Positions 17,794 through 26,035 of a DNA stretch of 64,000 nt are shown here, piece after piece. How positions within the stretch are numbered: position 1 is the stretch's first letter; every line of letters starts with the position of its first letter. The notes under the pieces were generated by a model. The model saw only the letters and a program-made list of their open reading frames with translations, ran no database searches and had not been told where the DNA came from. Where the stretch lies: contig NZ_JAGTTN010000003.1 in the NCBI RefSeq assembly GCF_020682705.1, positions 496,001 through 560,000 on the forward strand, in the 5' to 3' direction. A program made the translations under genes and the position numbers. Origin of the DNA: Microbacterium allomyrinae (GTDB lineage Bacteria > Actinomycetota > Actinomycetes > Actinomycetales > Microbacteriaceae).

Positions 17794-18863
17794 CCCCAGC
17801 CTCCTGCCCGCCGCCGGGTGCGGATGAGCAGCCAGAGGAAGAACGGGCCGCCGACGAGGGCGGTCAGCATGCCGATCGGCAGATCGGCCATGGGAACAGC
17901 CGTGCGCGCGACCAGGTCGGCCAGCGCGATGAGCAGCGCGCCGCCGAGCGCGCTGGTGACCATGAGGGGAAGGTGCGCCGGGCCGATCGCCATGCGCATC
18001 AGGTGGGGGACGACGAGCCCGACGAATCCGATGATCCCGGCGAAGGCGACCGCCGCGCACACGAGGAGGGCGACCGTCACGATCACGACGATGCGCAGCA
18101 GCTCGACCCGCACCCCGAGATGGCGGGCGGTGCGCTCGCCGAGCGCGAAGAGATCGAGTCGTCGCGAGACCGCGAAGGCGATGACCACACCGATCGCGAT
18201 CAGCGGCGTGATCACCGCGATGTTCTGCCACAGCGCGCCGTTCAGACTCCCCAGCTGCCAGAACACGATCTGCTCGCGGGTGGCGGTCGTGCCGAGGAAG
18301 GTCATGAAGGCCAGGCCCGCCCCGGCGATCGCATTGACGGCGATGCCGGTGAGCAGCAGGGTGACGACTTCGGTGCGTCCGCCGGACCGGCTCACGAGGT
18401 AGACGGTGAACACGGCCACCAGTCCGCCGACGAACGCCCACACCGGGGTGGTCCACATCCCGAACATGGCGAGCCCGAAGGTGAGGCTGGCTGCTGCGCC
18501 GAGCGCGGCACCGGATGAGACGCCGACCACCGCGGCGTCGGCCAGCGGGTTGCCGAAGATGGCCTGCATCAGCACGCCCGACACGGCGAGGGCCACGCCT
18601 ACGAGCAGACCCAGCACGATTCTCGGCAGACGGATGTCCATCACGACGCCGATCGCCGTCGGTTGCGTGGGGGCGCCCGCGAGGTCGATGCCCAGCTGGC
18701 CGAGCAGGATCCCGATGACCTGCTCGGGCGTCAGAGCGTACTGGCCCAGGCCGAGCGAGACGACGGCGGTGACGACCACACCCAGCGCGAGCGCGATCGT
18801 CAGGAGGACGAAGCGCGATGTCCGGGGGCGGGTCGGTGTCCGCACGACGACTTCGGCCGTCAT
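17790..18863 (-). CDS. hmuU: Heme ABC transporter permease (FecCD family)
   Basis: This is a 357-residue membrane permease with about ten helices, of the FecCD type that imports heme, siderophores or cobalamin. Family marks include VLMQAIFGNPLADAAVVGVSSGAALGA, FAGIIGFVGLVVPHLMRM and GALLIALADLVARTA. It overlaps both neighbours by four bases, consistent with a coupled hmuTUV operon. The heme assignment rests on the HmuT-like lipoproteins and the HtaA proteins around it, since the permease family itself serves several chelates. No defect is visible. Confidence 0.93.
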   Translation of the reverse strand: MTAEVVVRTPTRPRTSRFVLLTIALALGVVVTAVVSLGLGQYALTPEQVIGILLGQLGIDLAGAPTQPTAIGVVMDIRLPRIVLGLLVGVALAVSGVLMQAIFGNPLADAAVVGVSSGAALGAAASLTFGLAMFGMWTTPVWAFVGGLVAVFTVYLVSRSGGRTEVVTLLLTGIAVNAIAGAGLAFMTFLGTTATREQIVFWQLGSLNGALWQNIAVITPLIAIGVVIAFAVSRRLDLFALGERTARHLGVRVELLRIVVIVTVALLVCAAVAFAGIIGFVGLVVPHLMRMAIGPAHLPLMVTSALGGALLIALADLVARTAVPMADLPIGMLTALVGGPFFLWLLIRTRRRAGGWG

Positions 18864-19978
18864 GTCGCAGGCTCCGCTGGTGAGGTCGGCGTCGGCGAGT
18901 CCGCCGGGGCGTAGACCGCCCGCGCCAGCGCCCGGATGACGTCGGCGGTGCGCGGCCCGAAGCTCAGGATCTCGGCATCCGCCATGTCGACCACCCGGCC
19001 GTTCGCACCTGCCGGAGTCTGAGCGAGCGCGGGGATGCGCTCGATGAGTCCGTCAACACCCCCGACGGACGAGAGCCCGTCGGTCATCATCACGAGCACA
19101 TCGGGTTCGGCGGCGACGAGCGCCTCGGCCGTCATGGGCTTCATGCCCTCCCAGCCGATCTCGGACGCGACGTCGATCCCGCTGACGGCGTCGATCAACG
19201 AGTCCGCACCCGAATCCCGGCCGAAGATGTAGTAGACGTTCGCGCTGCCGCGCACATAGAGGAAGAGCATGCGAGGACGATCGGATGCCGTGCCCGGCGT
19301 GACCGCGGCGACCTCGGCGATCGCGCTGTCGATGTCGGCGGTCAGCTGCTCTGCGAGCGCGGTGCCTCGCGTGGGGACGCCGAGCGCTCCGGCGATCTCG
19401 GCGACGAGGTCGTCGGCGGTGTCGATGCGGCGTTCGCCCGAGATCACCACGACGGCGATCCCGGCGTCGCGCAGCTGCTGCCGCACCTCTTTCGGCCCGA
19501 TCGTGGTGTCGGTGAGCATCACCGTCGGGGCGATCTCGAGGATCGCCTCGGCGTTGAGGGTGTGTCCGGTCTTGGTGACGACCGGAAGGTCTGCGGTGCC
19601 GTCGAACGTGGTCGACGAGTCGCGCCCCACGACGTTGTCGCCGAGGCCGAGTCCGAAGACGGTCGCCGCGATCGTGCCCGAGATGTCGACGGCGAGGATG
19701 CGACTGACATCGGTCACCTCCACCTCGCGCCCCTCCGCGTCTGTGACGGTGACCGGCAGCGTCGGGTCGTCATCGACGGTGACCGGCTCGATCGCATGCG
19801 AAGACAGGCATGCAGTGGATTGTCCGGTCGCGGTTCGCGGGTCGTCGACGAGCGTCAGAGCCGCGAGCGGCTGCTCCGCCTGCACACAGATGTCAGCGCT
19901 CGCGTGGCTCGCCGCGGCGCATCCGGAGAGGCCGATGGAAGTCACCGCGAGCAGCGCGAAAAGACGGATTCGTCGCAT
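18860..19978 (-). CDS. hmuT: Heme ABC transporter substrate-binding lipoprotein (second HmuT)
   Basis: This is a 372-residue lipoprotein with lipobox IGLSGCAA. The body is strongly similar to the product of 13175-14272 along its whole length: both share DVSRILAVDI/DASRILALDI, LNAEAILEI/LNAEAMLEL, RMLFLYVRG, and SSVGGVDGLIERIPALAQT/ESVGGVDGLVEHIPAVAQT. The two genes are therefore duplicates that have diverged. This copy is directly coupled to hmuU and hmuV (ATGA overlaps) and is the standard partner of the importer. A DtxR-like box covers the ribosome-site region just upstream of its ATG. Confidence 0.92.
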   Translation of the reverse strand: MRRIRLFALLAVTSIGLSGCAAASHASADICVQAEQPLAALTLVDDPRTATGQSTACLSSHAIEPVTVDDDPTLPVTVTDAEGREVEVTDVSRILAVDISGTIAATVFGLGLGDNVVGRDSSTTFDGTADLPVVTKTGHTLNAEAILEIAPTVMLTDTTIGPKEVRQQLRDAGIAVVVISGERRIDTADDLVAEIAGALGVPTRGTALAEQLTADIDSAIAEVAAVTPGTASDRPRMLFLYVRGSANVYYIFGRDSGADSLIDAVSGIDVASEIGWEGMKPMTAEALVAAEPDVLVMMTDGLSSVGGVDGLIERIPALAQTPAGANGRVVDMADAEILSFGPRTADVIRALARAVYAPADSPTPTSPAEPAT

Positions 19979-19980
19979 GA

Positions 19981-19999
19981 GGGTAGCCTTACCTTAAAC
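19981..19999. promoter_or_regulatory. DtxR/IdeR-like iron box near the hmuT start
   Basis: On the minus strand the region reads TTTAAGGTAAGGCTACCC, matching the TTAGGTTAGGCTAACC pattern in most positions. It begins three bases upstream of the hmuT ATG and covers the ribosome-site area, so bound repressor would block the hmuTUV message. Confidence 0.68.
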
Positions 20000-20039
20000 T
20001 TGACGAAGGCTGAGAGGGTGCCGTACGGTCGGGTTGAGT

Positions 20040-20058
20040 TTAGGTTAGCCAAACCAAA
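20040..20058. promoter_or_regulatory. DtxR/IdeR-like iron box (strong match)
   Basis: TTAGGTTAGCCAAACCAAA agrees with the DtxR consensus at 16 of 19 positions. It lies between hmuTUV and the large HtaA gene and is the clearest iron box in the window. Confidence 0.82.
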
Positions 20059-20141
20059 CCTTTCCTCCAAACCCGACCCGATCGCATTGATGCACCGGCT
20101 GCGTGCTCTTGGCGTGCGCGCCGGTCCCCTACGGAGACCCC

Positions 20142-23100
20142 GTGTTCACGCAGCCCGTCCTCGACCGCGGCAAAGCCGCCGTCGCGACGCTTCTCGCCCT
20201 TCTGCTCCTGATCGCCGGCGCGATCGTCGCCCCATCCGCCCACGCCGCCGGTCCCGCCGTCTCGGTCACCGACGCGGCGCGCGCGGGCGGAGTCGTGACC
20301 GTCACCGGCTCGGGCTTCGCGGGTGTCAGCCCCGGCGTGTACCTCGCCGTCGGACCCGTCGGCCTCCCCGGCTTCTACGCCGGATCCTCGCAACTGGGCG
20401 ACACCGTCTGGATCGCGCCGGGCAACGTCGACGGTGGTTCCGGTGCCGGCCGCACCGCGCCGATGTCGGCCGAGGGCACGTTCAGCGTGCAGATGTCGGT
20501 TCCGGCATACACCGACGGTGCCCAGCACGCGATCTACACCTCCAAGGCTCACGGTCAGGGCTTCGCGGACACGAGTCAGAACACCACGACCGAGATCGCG
20601 TGGGAGCAGCTCCCCGCTGCTGCGACCACGACCATCATCAGCGTGAACCCCGCCGCCTCCAGCCAGGCCGGAGTGGACTTCACGCTGGGCGCGACTGTCA
20701 CGCCCGAGGCATCGGGAACGGTCTCGTACTTCAACGGCTCCACCAAGCTCGGTGAAGCCGCCGTCGGCACGACCGTGACCACCAGCATCGCTGCAGCCGG
20801 CACCGCGTCGCTGACCGCCGTCTTCGCGCCCGCGGAGCCCGCGGTTTTCACCGCGTCGACCTCCGCCGCGGTCTCGTACGAGATCACCGCCGTGCCCCAG
20901 CCCGAGATTCCGGTTCCCACGGTGTCGGTGTCGAAGACGTCGGGGTTGGATGCTGCGGGTGAGACGATCACGGTGACGGGTACGGGGTTCGTGCCGAGTG
21001 CGCCGGCGACGAGTGGGACGCGGCCGCCGTTGGCGGGCACGTTCACGGGGTCGTATGTGGTGTTCGGCAAGTTCGCTGATGTGTGGAAGCCGTCGGCGGG
21101 TGCGACGAGTGCGGCGCGGAAGGTGCTGTCGCAGAAGTGGGGTGTGCTGGAGGCTGATGTCGCGACGATCGGTGGTGCTGCTGCGGGTGGCATCGTGATC
21201 GGTGCGGATGGCTCGTTCCAGACCACTTTGACGGTGTCCAAGACCGAGGCGTCGGAGTTGCTCGGGGGCAATTACGGCATCTACACGTATCCCGGTGGCG
21301 GGGCGTCGTATGCGCCGTTCGAGACGTACACGCCCCTCACGTTCGCCGACCCTGCGCCGGTTCCCACGCTCGACGTCTCGGTGACGGACGTCTCGGCGTC
21401 GGCCGGTGCGACGGCCCGCGTGGTCGGGTCGGACTTCGGTGATGTGACCGGCGCATACGCCGCGATCATCGAGAAGGGCACCGAGGCGGAGCTCACTGCG
21501 GGCGGCGGATACGTCGTCTTCGGCTTCTGGGCGACGCCCGGGGCCATCGTCGGCGGGGCGTTCGACAAGACGCTCGTCGCGCCGACCGAGGAGCTGGATC
21601 CGACGAAGGAGTACGAGGTCGTCGTGTGGAAGAGCCACACCAACCCGACCGCTGACACGATCTACGCCCGCGCAGACGTGCCCTTCACCGCGGACCACTG
21701 GAAGATCCTCTTCCCCGACGCCCAGCCGCCCGTCGAACCCCAGCCGCCGGTCACGCCGACGGATCCGCTGACGCCGCAGGGCGCGGGCTCGCTCAAGTGG
21801 GCTATCTCGTCGAGTTTCGCGAGTTACGTCACCGGCCCGATCGCACACGGCAGCATCGCGGCGACCAACGGCGCCACGCGCGCCGACGGCGTGTTCCAGT
21901 TCGGTCAGGCTGCGGGCAGCACCTATGACGCGGCGACCGGCACCGGCACGGTGTCGTATACCGGCGCCGTCCGCTTCACCGGACATGCGGGCGTCCTCGA
22001 CGTCACCGTCGCGAACCCGCAGGTGCGCATCGCGTCGCCTTCGTCGGCGTCGCTGTACGTGACGAGCGGCGGATCACAGGTGGCGTTCGCGACGCTGAAC
22101 CTCGCCGCGGGCACCCGCACCGCCACCAACGGAACGGTGACCTACACCGGTGTTCCGGCGAGCCTCACGGCTGCCGGGCAGAGTGACGTGCTCGAGGGAT
22201 TCACCACCGAGCTCGACCCCGTGACGTTCACGGTCGGCATCCCGTCGGCGGCCCCCGCCGGCTCGACGGGAACGATCGCCGCAGCCGCCCCTGCGGCGGC
22301 GAAGCGCAGCATCCCGTCGGCTCCTCCCGCGGCGACCGGCATCGACCTCGACGACGACGCCCTCGCGGCCCTCCAGTCCGGCGGAACGGCCACCGTGTCG
22401 GCATCCGGGTTCGAGCCGAACGAGTCGGGCATCCAGGTCGTCGTGTACTCGACGCCGACGCTCCTCGGTGAGGTGACGGCGGATGCCTCGGGCACGGCCA
22501 CCTGGACCGGCTCGCTTCCCGCGACGCTCACCGACGGGGAGCACACCCTGACCTTCCAGGGGTCGGTGGACCGCGGCATCCGCTTCACGCTCGCTCGTGC
22601 GGCGATCGCGACCTCCGGGTGCGTCGTCGACGGTGCGAGCCTGAACTGGGGCTTCAAGGAGAGCTTCCGCACCTACGTCGAAGGCATCGCCGCCGGCGGG
22701 TGGGAGCTCACCGACCTCGTCTACGAGTACCCCGCCTACGTGTGGACCGGCGGCACGGGAACGGTGGATGCCGAGGCCCGGACGGGTCTGGTGACCTATG
22801 GCGGCAGCATCCGCTTCACGGGGCACAGCGGCGCGCTCGACACCACCCTCTCCAACGCTCGGGTCGAGCTCGCCGGCGACACCGGGTACGTGGTGTTCGA
22901 TGTGAGCGGCACGACGCAGGCGGGAGAGCCGGTGACGGCTGAGGGCATCCGCTTCGCGGAGTTCGCCCTGCCCGACCTGGAACTCACCGACGACGGGCTC
23001 GTGCTCGACACTCTGCCGGCGACGCTGACCGCAGCAGGAGCGGCCGCGTTCGGCACCTACCCCGCGGGCGAGGAACTCGACCCGGTGTCGGCTGTTCTGC

Positions 23101-23327
23101 CCCTCACCGCGGACTGCGCGGTCGACGCGGTCGCGGTCGACGCCGACGTGCCGGTCGCCGAGGCTGCCGAAATCGAGGCCGTCTCGGCCGAATCGTCGGA
23201 CGCGCCGGTGTGGCCGTGGGCGGTCGGGGGGATCGCCCTGGTCCTCGTGATCGGTGCGCTCGTCTGGATCGTGGTCTCCCGCCGCCGTGCGACGGCCGGC
23301 GGAAGCGGAGACTCGGCCGCCGACTGA
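20142..23327 (+). CDS. htaA: Large cell-surface heme-binding protein with two HtaA domains
   Basis: This is a 1061-residue surface protein. It has a signal peptide ending SAHAA; repeated extracellular modules up to about residue 530 (including VTGSGFAGVSPGVYLAVG, an Ig-like segment VNPAASSQAGVDFTLGATVTPEASG, and VTGTGFVPSAPATSG followed by GSYVVFGKFADVW); HtaA domain 1 at about 546-705 (SLKWAISSSFASYV, then RFTGHAG); an Ig-like linker; HtaA domain 2 at about 826-990 (LNWGFKESFRTYVEG, then RFTGHSG); and a membrane helix at about 1021-1043 with a basic tail. The paired Tyr and FTGH residues match heme ligands known from corynebacterial HtaA. Start GTG 20142 has a CGGAGA ribosome site. A stretch around 20915-21330 uses clearly different codons. 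The gene is iron-repressible by its upstream box. Confidence 0.87.
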   Translation: MFTQPVLDRGKAAVATLLALLLLIAGAIVAPSAHAAGPAVSVTDAARAGGVVTVTGSGFAGVSPGVYLAVGPVGLPGFYAGSSQLGDTVWIAPGNVDGGSGAGRTAPMSAEGTFSVQMSVPAYTDGAQHAIYTSKAHGQGFADTSQNTTTEIAWEQLPAAATTTIISVNPAASSQAGVDFTLGATVTPEASGTVSYFNGSTKLGEAAVGTTVTTSIAAAGTASLTAVFAPAEPAVFTASTSAAVSYEITAVPQPEIPVPTVSVSKTSGLDAAGETITVTGTGFVPSAPATSGTRPPLAGTFTGSYVVFGKFADVWKPSAGATSAARKVLSQKWGVLEADVATIGGAAAGGIVIGADGSFQTTLTVSKTEASELLGGNYGIYTYPGGGASYAPFETYTPLTFADPAPVPTLDVSVTDVSASAGATARVVGSDFGDVTGAYAAIIEKGTEAELTAGGGYVVFGFWATPGAIVGGAFDKTLVAPTEELDPTKEYEVVVWKSHTNPTADTIYARADVPFTADHWKILFPDAQPPVEPQPPVTPTDPLTPQGAGSLKWAISSSFASYVTGPIAHGSIAATNGATRADGVFQFGQAAGSTYDAATGTGTVSYTGAVRFTGHAGVLDVTVANPQVRIASPSSASLYVTSGGSQVAFATLNLAAGTRTATNGTVTYTGVPASLTAAGQSDVLEGFTTELDPVTFTVGIPSAAPAGSTGTIAAAAPAAAKRSIPSAPPAATGIDLDDDALAALQSGGTATVSASGFEPNESGIQVVVYSTPTLLGEVTADASGTATWTGSLPATLTDGEHTLTFQGSVDRGIRFTLARAAIATSGCVVDGASLNWGFKESFRTYVEGIAAGGWELTDLVYEYPAYVWTGGTGTVDAEARTGLVTYGGSIRFTGHSGALDTTLSNARVELAGDTGYVVFDVSGTTQAGEPVTAEGIRFAEFALPDLELTDDGLVLDTLPATLTAAGAAAFGTYPAGEELDPVSAVLPLTADCAVDAVAVDADVPVAEAAEIEAVSAESSDAPVWPWAVGGIALVLVIGALVWIVVSRRRATAGGSGDSAAD

Positions 23328-23339
23328 GTCGGCGGCGCA

Positions 23340-23400
23340 GGGACGGCGCCCGCGGGCACGGTTGTCGAGCTGCTCGACACCGCGGGTGCCGTCCCTCTTT
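23340..23400 (+). terminator. Rho-independent terminator after the large HtaA gene
   Basis: A 16-base-pair stem (23340-23355 against 23380-23395, one G-T wobble) has a second small hairpin TGTCGAG/CTCGACA in its loop and is followed by CTCTTTCG. It starts 12 bases after the stop. Confidence 0.8.
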
Positions 23401-23462
23401 CGTCCTCGGCAGGGATCGCGAGACCGGGCGCGCTCGCGCACCGGGAGTGGGACAATGGAGGC

Positions 23463-23810
23463 ATGCCCGAGCACAGCCAGGACCGCATCGAGACCGTGCG
23501 CGTGCGCCGCGCACCGAAGATCTCGGTCTTCCTGCTGTTCGGTGCCGTGCTGGGCGTGCTGGTGGCGCTCATCCTGACGTTCGCCTTCAACGGCTCCGCC
23601 GATGTCAGCCCCAACACGGGCGTCGTGTACTCGCAGGGCCAGGTCTTCGGCTTCCTCACGCTGGTCTGCGTGCCGATCGGCCTCGCGATCGCCGGTGTCG
23701 TGGCGCTCGTCCTCGACCGCCGCTCGCAGCGTCGCACCCGCGACGTCACGGTCGATCACGAGTCGGTGCACGTCGATCCCGAGCCCGAGACGAATCACGA
23801 CAACCACTGA
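23463..23810 (+). CDS. Two-helix conserved membrane protein
   Basis: This is a 115-residue protein of unknown function. It has a short cytosolic N-terminus, a first helix (ISVFLLFGAVLGVLVALILTFAF), a small outside loop with NGSADVSPNTGVVYSQGQ, a second helix (FGFLTLVCVPIGLAIAGVVALVLD), then an acidic His-rich tail. Such proteins occur as hypothetical proteins in Microbacteriaceae. The ATG is six bases after a GACAAT hexamer, which suggests a leaderless transcript rather than use of the GGAGG that is too close to the start. It lies just after the htaA-type gene's terminator and is convergent with the next gene. Confidence 0.75.
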   Translation: MPEHSQDRIETVRVRRAPKISVFLLFGAVLGVLVALILTFAFNGSADVSPNTGVVYSQGQVFGFLTLVCVPIGLAIAGVVALVLDRRSQRRTRDVTVDHESVHVDPEPETNHDNH

Positions 23811-23849
23811 CCGGTTCGCGCAGCGCACATCCGGCCCCGCTGCGGTCGG

Positions 23850-24461
23850 TCAGGCGAGCTCGGCGATGATCGGGTGGATCGCGGCGTCGAACGCGACGAC
23901 ATCCCCCCGCAGTCCGTCGGTGACCGCGATCGTCAATGACCCGATCCACCAGACTCCGCGCTGACTGAGCGGAAGCACCTGCACATTCAGCTCGAACGAG
24001 TGCGCACGGCGGCCGACCTGCCGCTCGTACTCGGCGATCGCGCTCGCATAGGCCCGGTATGCGGTGCCGGAGCCGACGTGGGCGTCCCGCTGGTAGCGGG
24101 CGTTCGTCGACTGGGCGAAGGCGAGTGCTTCGGGCGCGTGGGGGATGATCGCGGCACGCAACTCGTCGGAACCCTCGGTGGGCAGCGCGAGGAGGGTGTC
24201 GAAGCCGTCGACGAGGTCGAGCGGCACAGGAGAGGGGTGGGCCTGCGGCTCGACCGTCATCGCCCAGTATTCGCGCCACTCGCGCTCGAGCAGCGCCTGT
24301 GCCGTTGCATCGCGATCGTTGACACGCGGGGGGATGCCGCGCAGGTGCGGCAGCTCATCGGGCGAGCGGATGCCGAGCACCTGGCGCAGATAGAGCGCGA
24401 TGAGGACCGACTGCCCGGCATCTTCGCGGATCAGCCACTCCGGTGCTCCGGCGCCGCCCAT
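23850..24461 (-). CDS. Conserved hypothetical soluble protein
   Basis: This is a 203-residue cytoplasmic protein with no recognised domain. It has no signal peptide or membrane helix. It is rich in Arg, Ala and Glu, with a WREYW motif near residue 65, a SFELNVQVLPLS strand and an ending GDVVAFDAAIHPIIAELA. It may be a small alpha/beta protein. ATG 24461 is six bases downstream of a TACAAT hexamer, a good leaderless promoter; the open frame further upstream runs through the hairpin repeats and is unlikely to be translated. It is divergent from purM across the D hairpin pair. Confidence 0.72.
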   Translation of the reverse strand: MGGAGAPEWLIREDAGQSVLIALYLRQVLGIRSPDELPHLRGIPPRVNDRDATAQALLEREWREYWAMTVEPQAHPSPVPLDLVDGFDTLLALPTEGSDELRAAIIPHAPEALAFAQSTNARYQRDAHVGSGTAYRAYASAIAEYERQVGRRAHSFELNVQVLPLSQRGVWWIGSLTIAVTDGLRGDVVAFDAAIHPIIAELA

Positions 24462-24551
24462 GCGGCCATTGTAGGACCGTGGGTCGCGGCTCGGTGCCTC
24501 TGGGGCGGCGATAGGCGGGCGGTTCGCGTACGTTCGCGCAATCGCGTATAT

Positions 24552-24623
24552 CCGCCCCGGGGCGGATTGCGCACCTCGGGGCGTGAATGCCCCGCGCCGG
24601 CGGGACGGATGTGCCCCGGGGTG
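24552..24623. repeat. Nested hairpin element D1
   Basis: The outer arms are CCGCCCCGGGGC (24552-24563) and GCCCCGGGG (24612-24620). Inside is a decayed inner stem, with only CGGGGC/GCCCCG (24577-24582 against 24589-24594) pairing well. It is tandem with D2 at a 126-base period, and both are followed by the same GCATCGACCGCAGACGAGG tail. Confidence 0.75.
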
Positions 24624-24677
24624 GCGGCATCGACCGCAGACGAGGGGACGCCGGGCGGCCTGTGCCCTGTGACGAGT

Positions 24678-24750
24678 CCGCCCCGGGGCGGATTGCGCAC
24701 GCCGGGGCGTGAATGCCCCGCCCCGGCGTGACGGATGTGCCCCGGGGCGG
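24678..24750. repeat. Nested hairpin element D2
   Basis: The outer stem CCGCCCCGGGGC pairs 24678-24689 with 24739-24750. The inner 12-base-pair stem is CACGCCGGGGCG (24698-24709) against 24719-24730, with the 9-base loop TGAATGCCC. The right internal strand is ACGGATGT. In the 389-base gap upstream of purM nothing else was found except the two flanking promoters. Confidence 0.85.
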
Positions 24751-24850
24751 TGGCATCGACCGCAGACGAGGGCCGACGGATGCCGCACCCAGCCTTCACG
24801 GTGAGGACTCAGGGCATCCGCACGGCCGGGCCGCCGGTAGGCTGGTACCC

Positions 24851-25975
24851 GTGGCTTCCTCCTCTCGCGACGCCCCGGTCAATCCCTACGCGGCAGCCGG
24901 GGTCGACACGGCCGCCGGCGACCTCGCCGTCGAGCTGATGAAGTCGGCTGTCCGCCGCACGCACGGCTCCGAGGTGCTCGGTGGCGTCGGCGGTTTCGCC
25001 GGGCTCTTCGACGCGACCGCATTCAAGGCGTACGACCGGCCCCTTCTCGCGACCAGCACCGACGGCGTCGGCACCAAGGTCGCGATCGCGCAGGCCATCG
25101 ACAAGCACGACACGATCGGGCTCGACCTGGTCGGCATGGTCGTCGACGACATCGTCGTGGTGGGCGCGAAGCCGCTCTTCATGACCGACTACATCGCGTG
25201 CGGCAAGGTCTTCCCCGAGCGCATCGCCGACATCGTCCGCGGCATCGCCGCCGGCTGCGCCGAGACCGGCACCGCTCTCGTCGGCGGTGAGACGGCCGAG
25301 CACCCCGGTCTGCTGGGCATCAACGACTACGACGTCGCGGGCGCCGCCACCGGCGTGGTCGAGGCGTCTCGACTGCTGGGCGCCGATCGTGTGCGCACCG
25401 GAGACGTGGTGCTCGCGCTGGCCAGCTCGGGCCTGCACTCGAACGGCTACTCGCTCGTGCGTCACATCGTCGCGGGCGCCGGCATCCAGTACGGCGACAA
25501 CGCCGCAGACTTCGGGGTGACATGGGGCGAGGCCCTTCTCGAGCCGACCCGCCTGTACACCCAGCCGCTGCTGCGGCTGATCGCCGATCACGGCGACCGC
25601 ATCCATGCCCTCAGTCACGTTACCGGCGGCGGAATCGCGGCCAACCTCGCGCGCGTGCTGCCGCGTGGCACGTGGGTCGAGGTCGACCGGTCGACGTGGT
25701 CGCCGTCGCCGGTGTTCCGCGTGCTCGCCGACCTCGGCGATCTCGAGCTCACCTCGACCGAAGGCACATGGAACCTGGGCATCGGGTTCCTCGCGGTCGT
25801 GGCGGCCGACAAGGCGGATGCTGCGGCATCCGCTCTCGCGCAGGATGGCATCGCGGCATGGCAGGTGGGCGTCGTGCGCGACACCGCGCTGCCGGACGGC
25901 GATTTCGAACAGGGCGCCAAGGGCGTCGACGGCGGTGCCGTGCGCCTCGTCGGTTCATACTCGGACGACGCGTGA
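24851..25975 (+). CDS. purM: Phosphoribosylformylglycinamidine cyclo-ligase
   Basis: This is AIR synthetase, 374 residues, which closes the imidazole ring in purine synthesis using ATP. It has NPYAAAGVDTAAGD at the start, the family segment LLATSTDGVGTKVAIAQ, DLVGMVVDDIVVVGAKPLFMTDYIACG, ALVGGETAEHPG, and the late SHVTGGGIAANLARVLP. GTG 24851 is chosen because it fits the fold start and lies seven bases after a TAGGCT hexamer (leaderless promoter). purF follows 60 bases downstream on the same strand, so the two probably form one operon. A pair of nested hairpins lies 100 bases upstream. Confidence 0.96.
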   Translation: MASSSRDAPVNPYAAAGVDTAAGDLAVELMKSAVRRTHGSEVLGGVGGFAGLFDATAFKAYDRPLLATSTDGVGTKVAIAQAIDKHDTIGLDLVGMVVDDIVVVGAKPLFMTDYIACGKVFPERIADIVRGIAAGCAETGTALVGGETAEHPGLLGINDYDVAGAATGVVEASRLLGADRVRTGDVVLALASSGLHSNGYSLVRHIVAGAGIQYGDNAADFGVTWGEALLEPTRLYTQPLLRLIADHGDRIHALSHVTGGGIAANLARVLPRGTWVEVDRSTWSPSPVFRVLADLGDLELTSTEGTWNLGIGFLAVVAADKADAAASALAQDGIAAWQVGVVRDTALPDGDFEQGAKGVDGGAVRLVGSYSDDA

Positions 25976-26035
25976 TCGATCGCGGCAGCCGCCGCCGATC
26001 AGCGTCTCTCATCTAATACGGAGCAGCAGACACCC

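Noticed and set aside
20040..21986. 648-residue minus-strand open frame opposite the large HtaA gene
   Set aside because: Composition is shadow-like and the plus strand has signal peptide, HtaA domains and an anchor.
24462..24788. Possible protein repeats encoded in the D hairpin region
   Set aside because: Several frames are open because the DNA is GC-rich and repeated; the residues simply reflect the hairpin repeats and there is no start signal.
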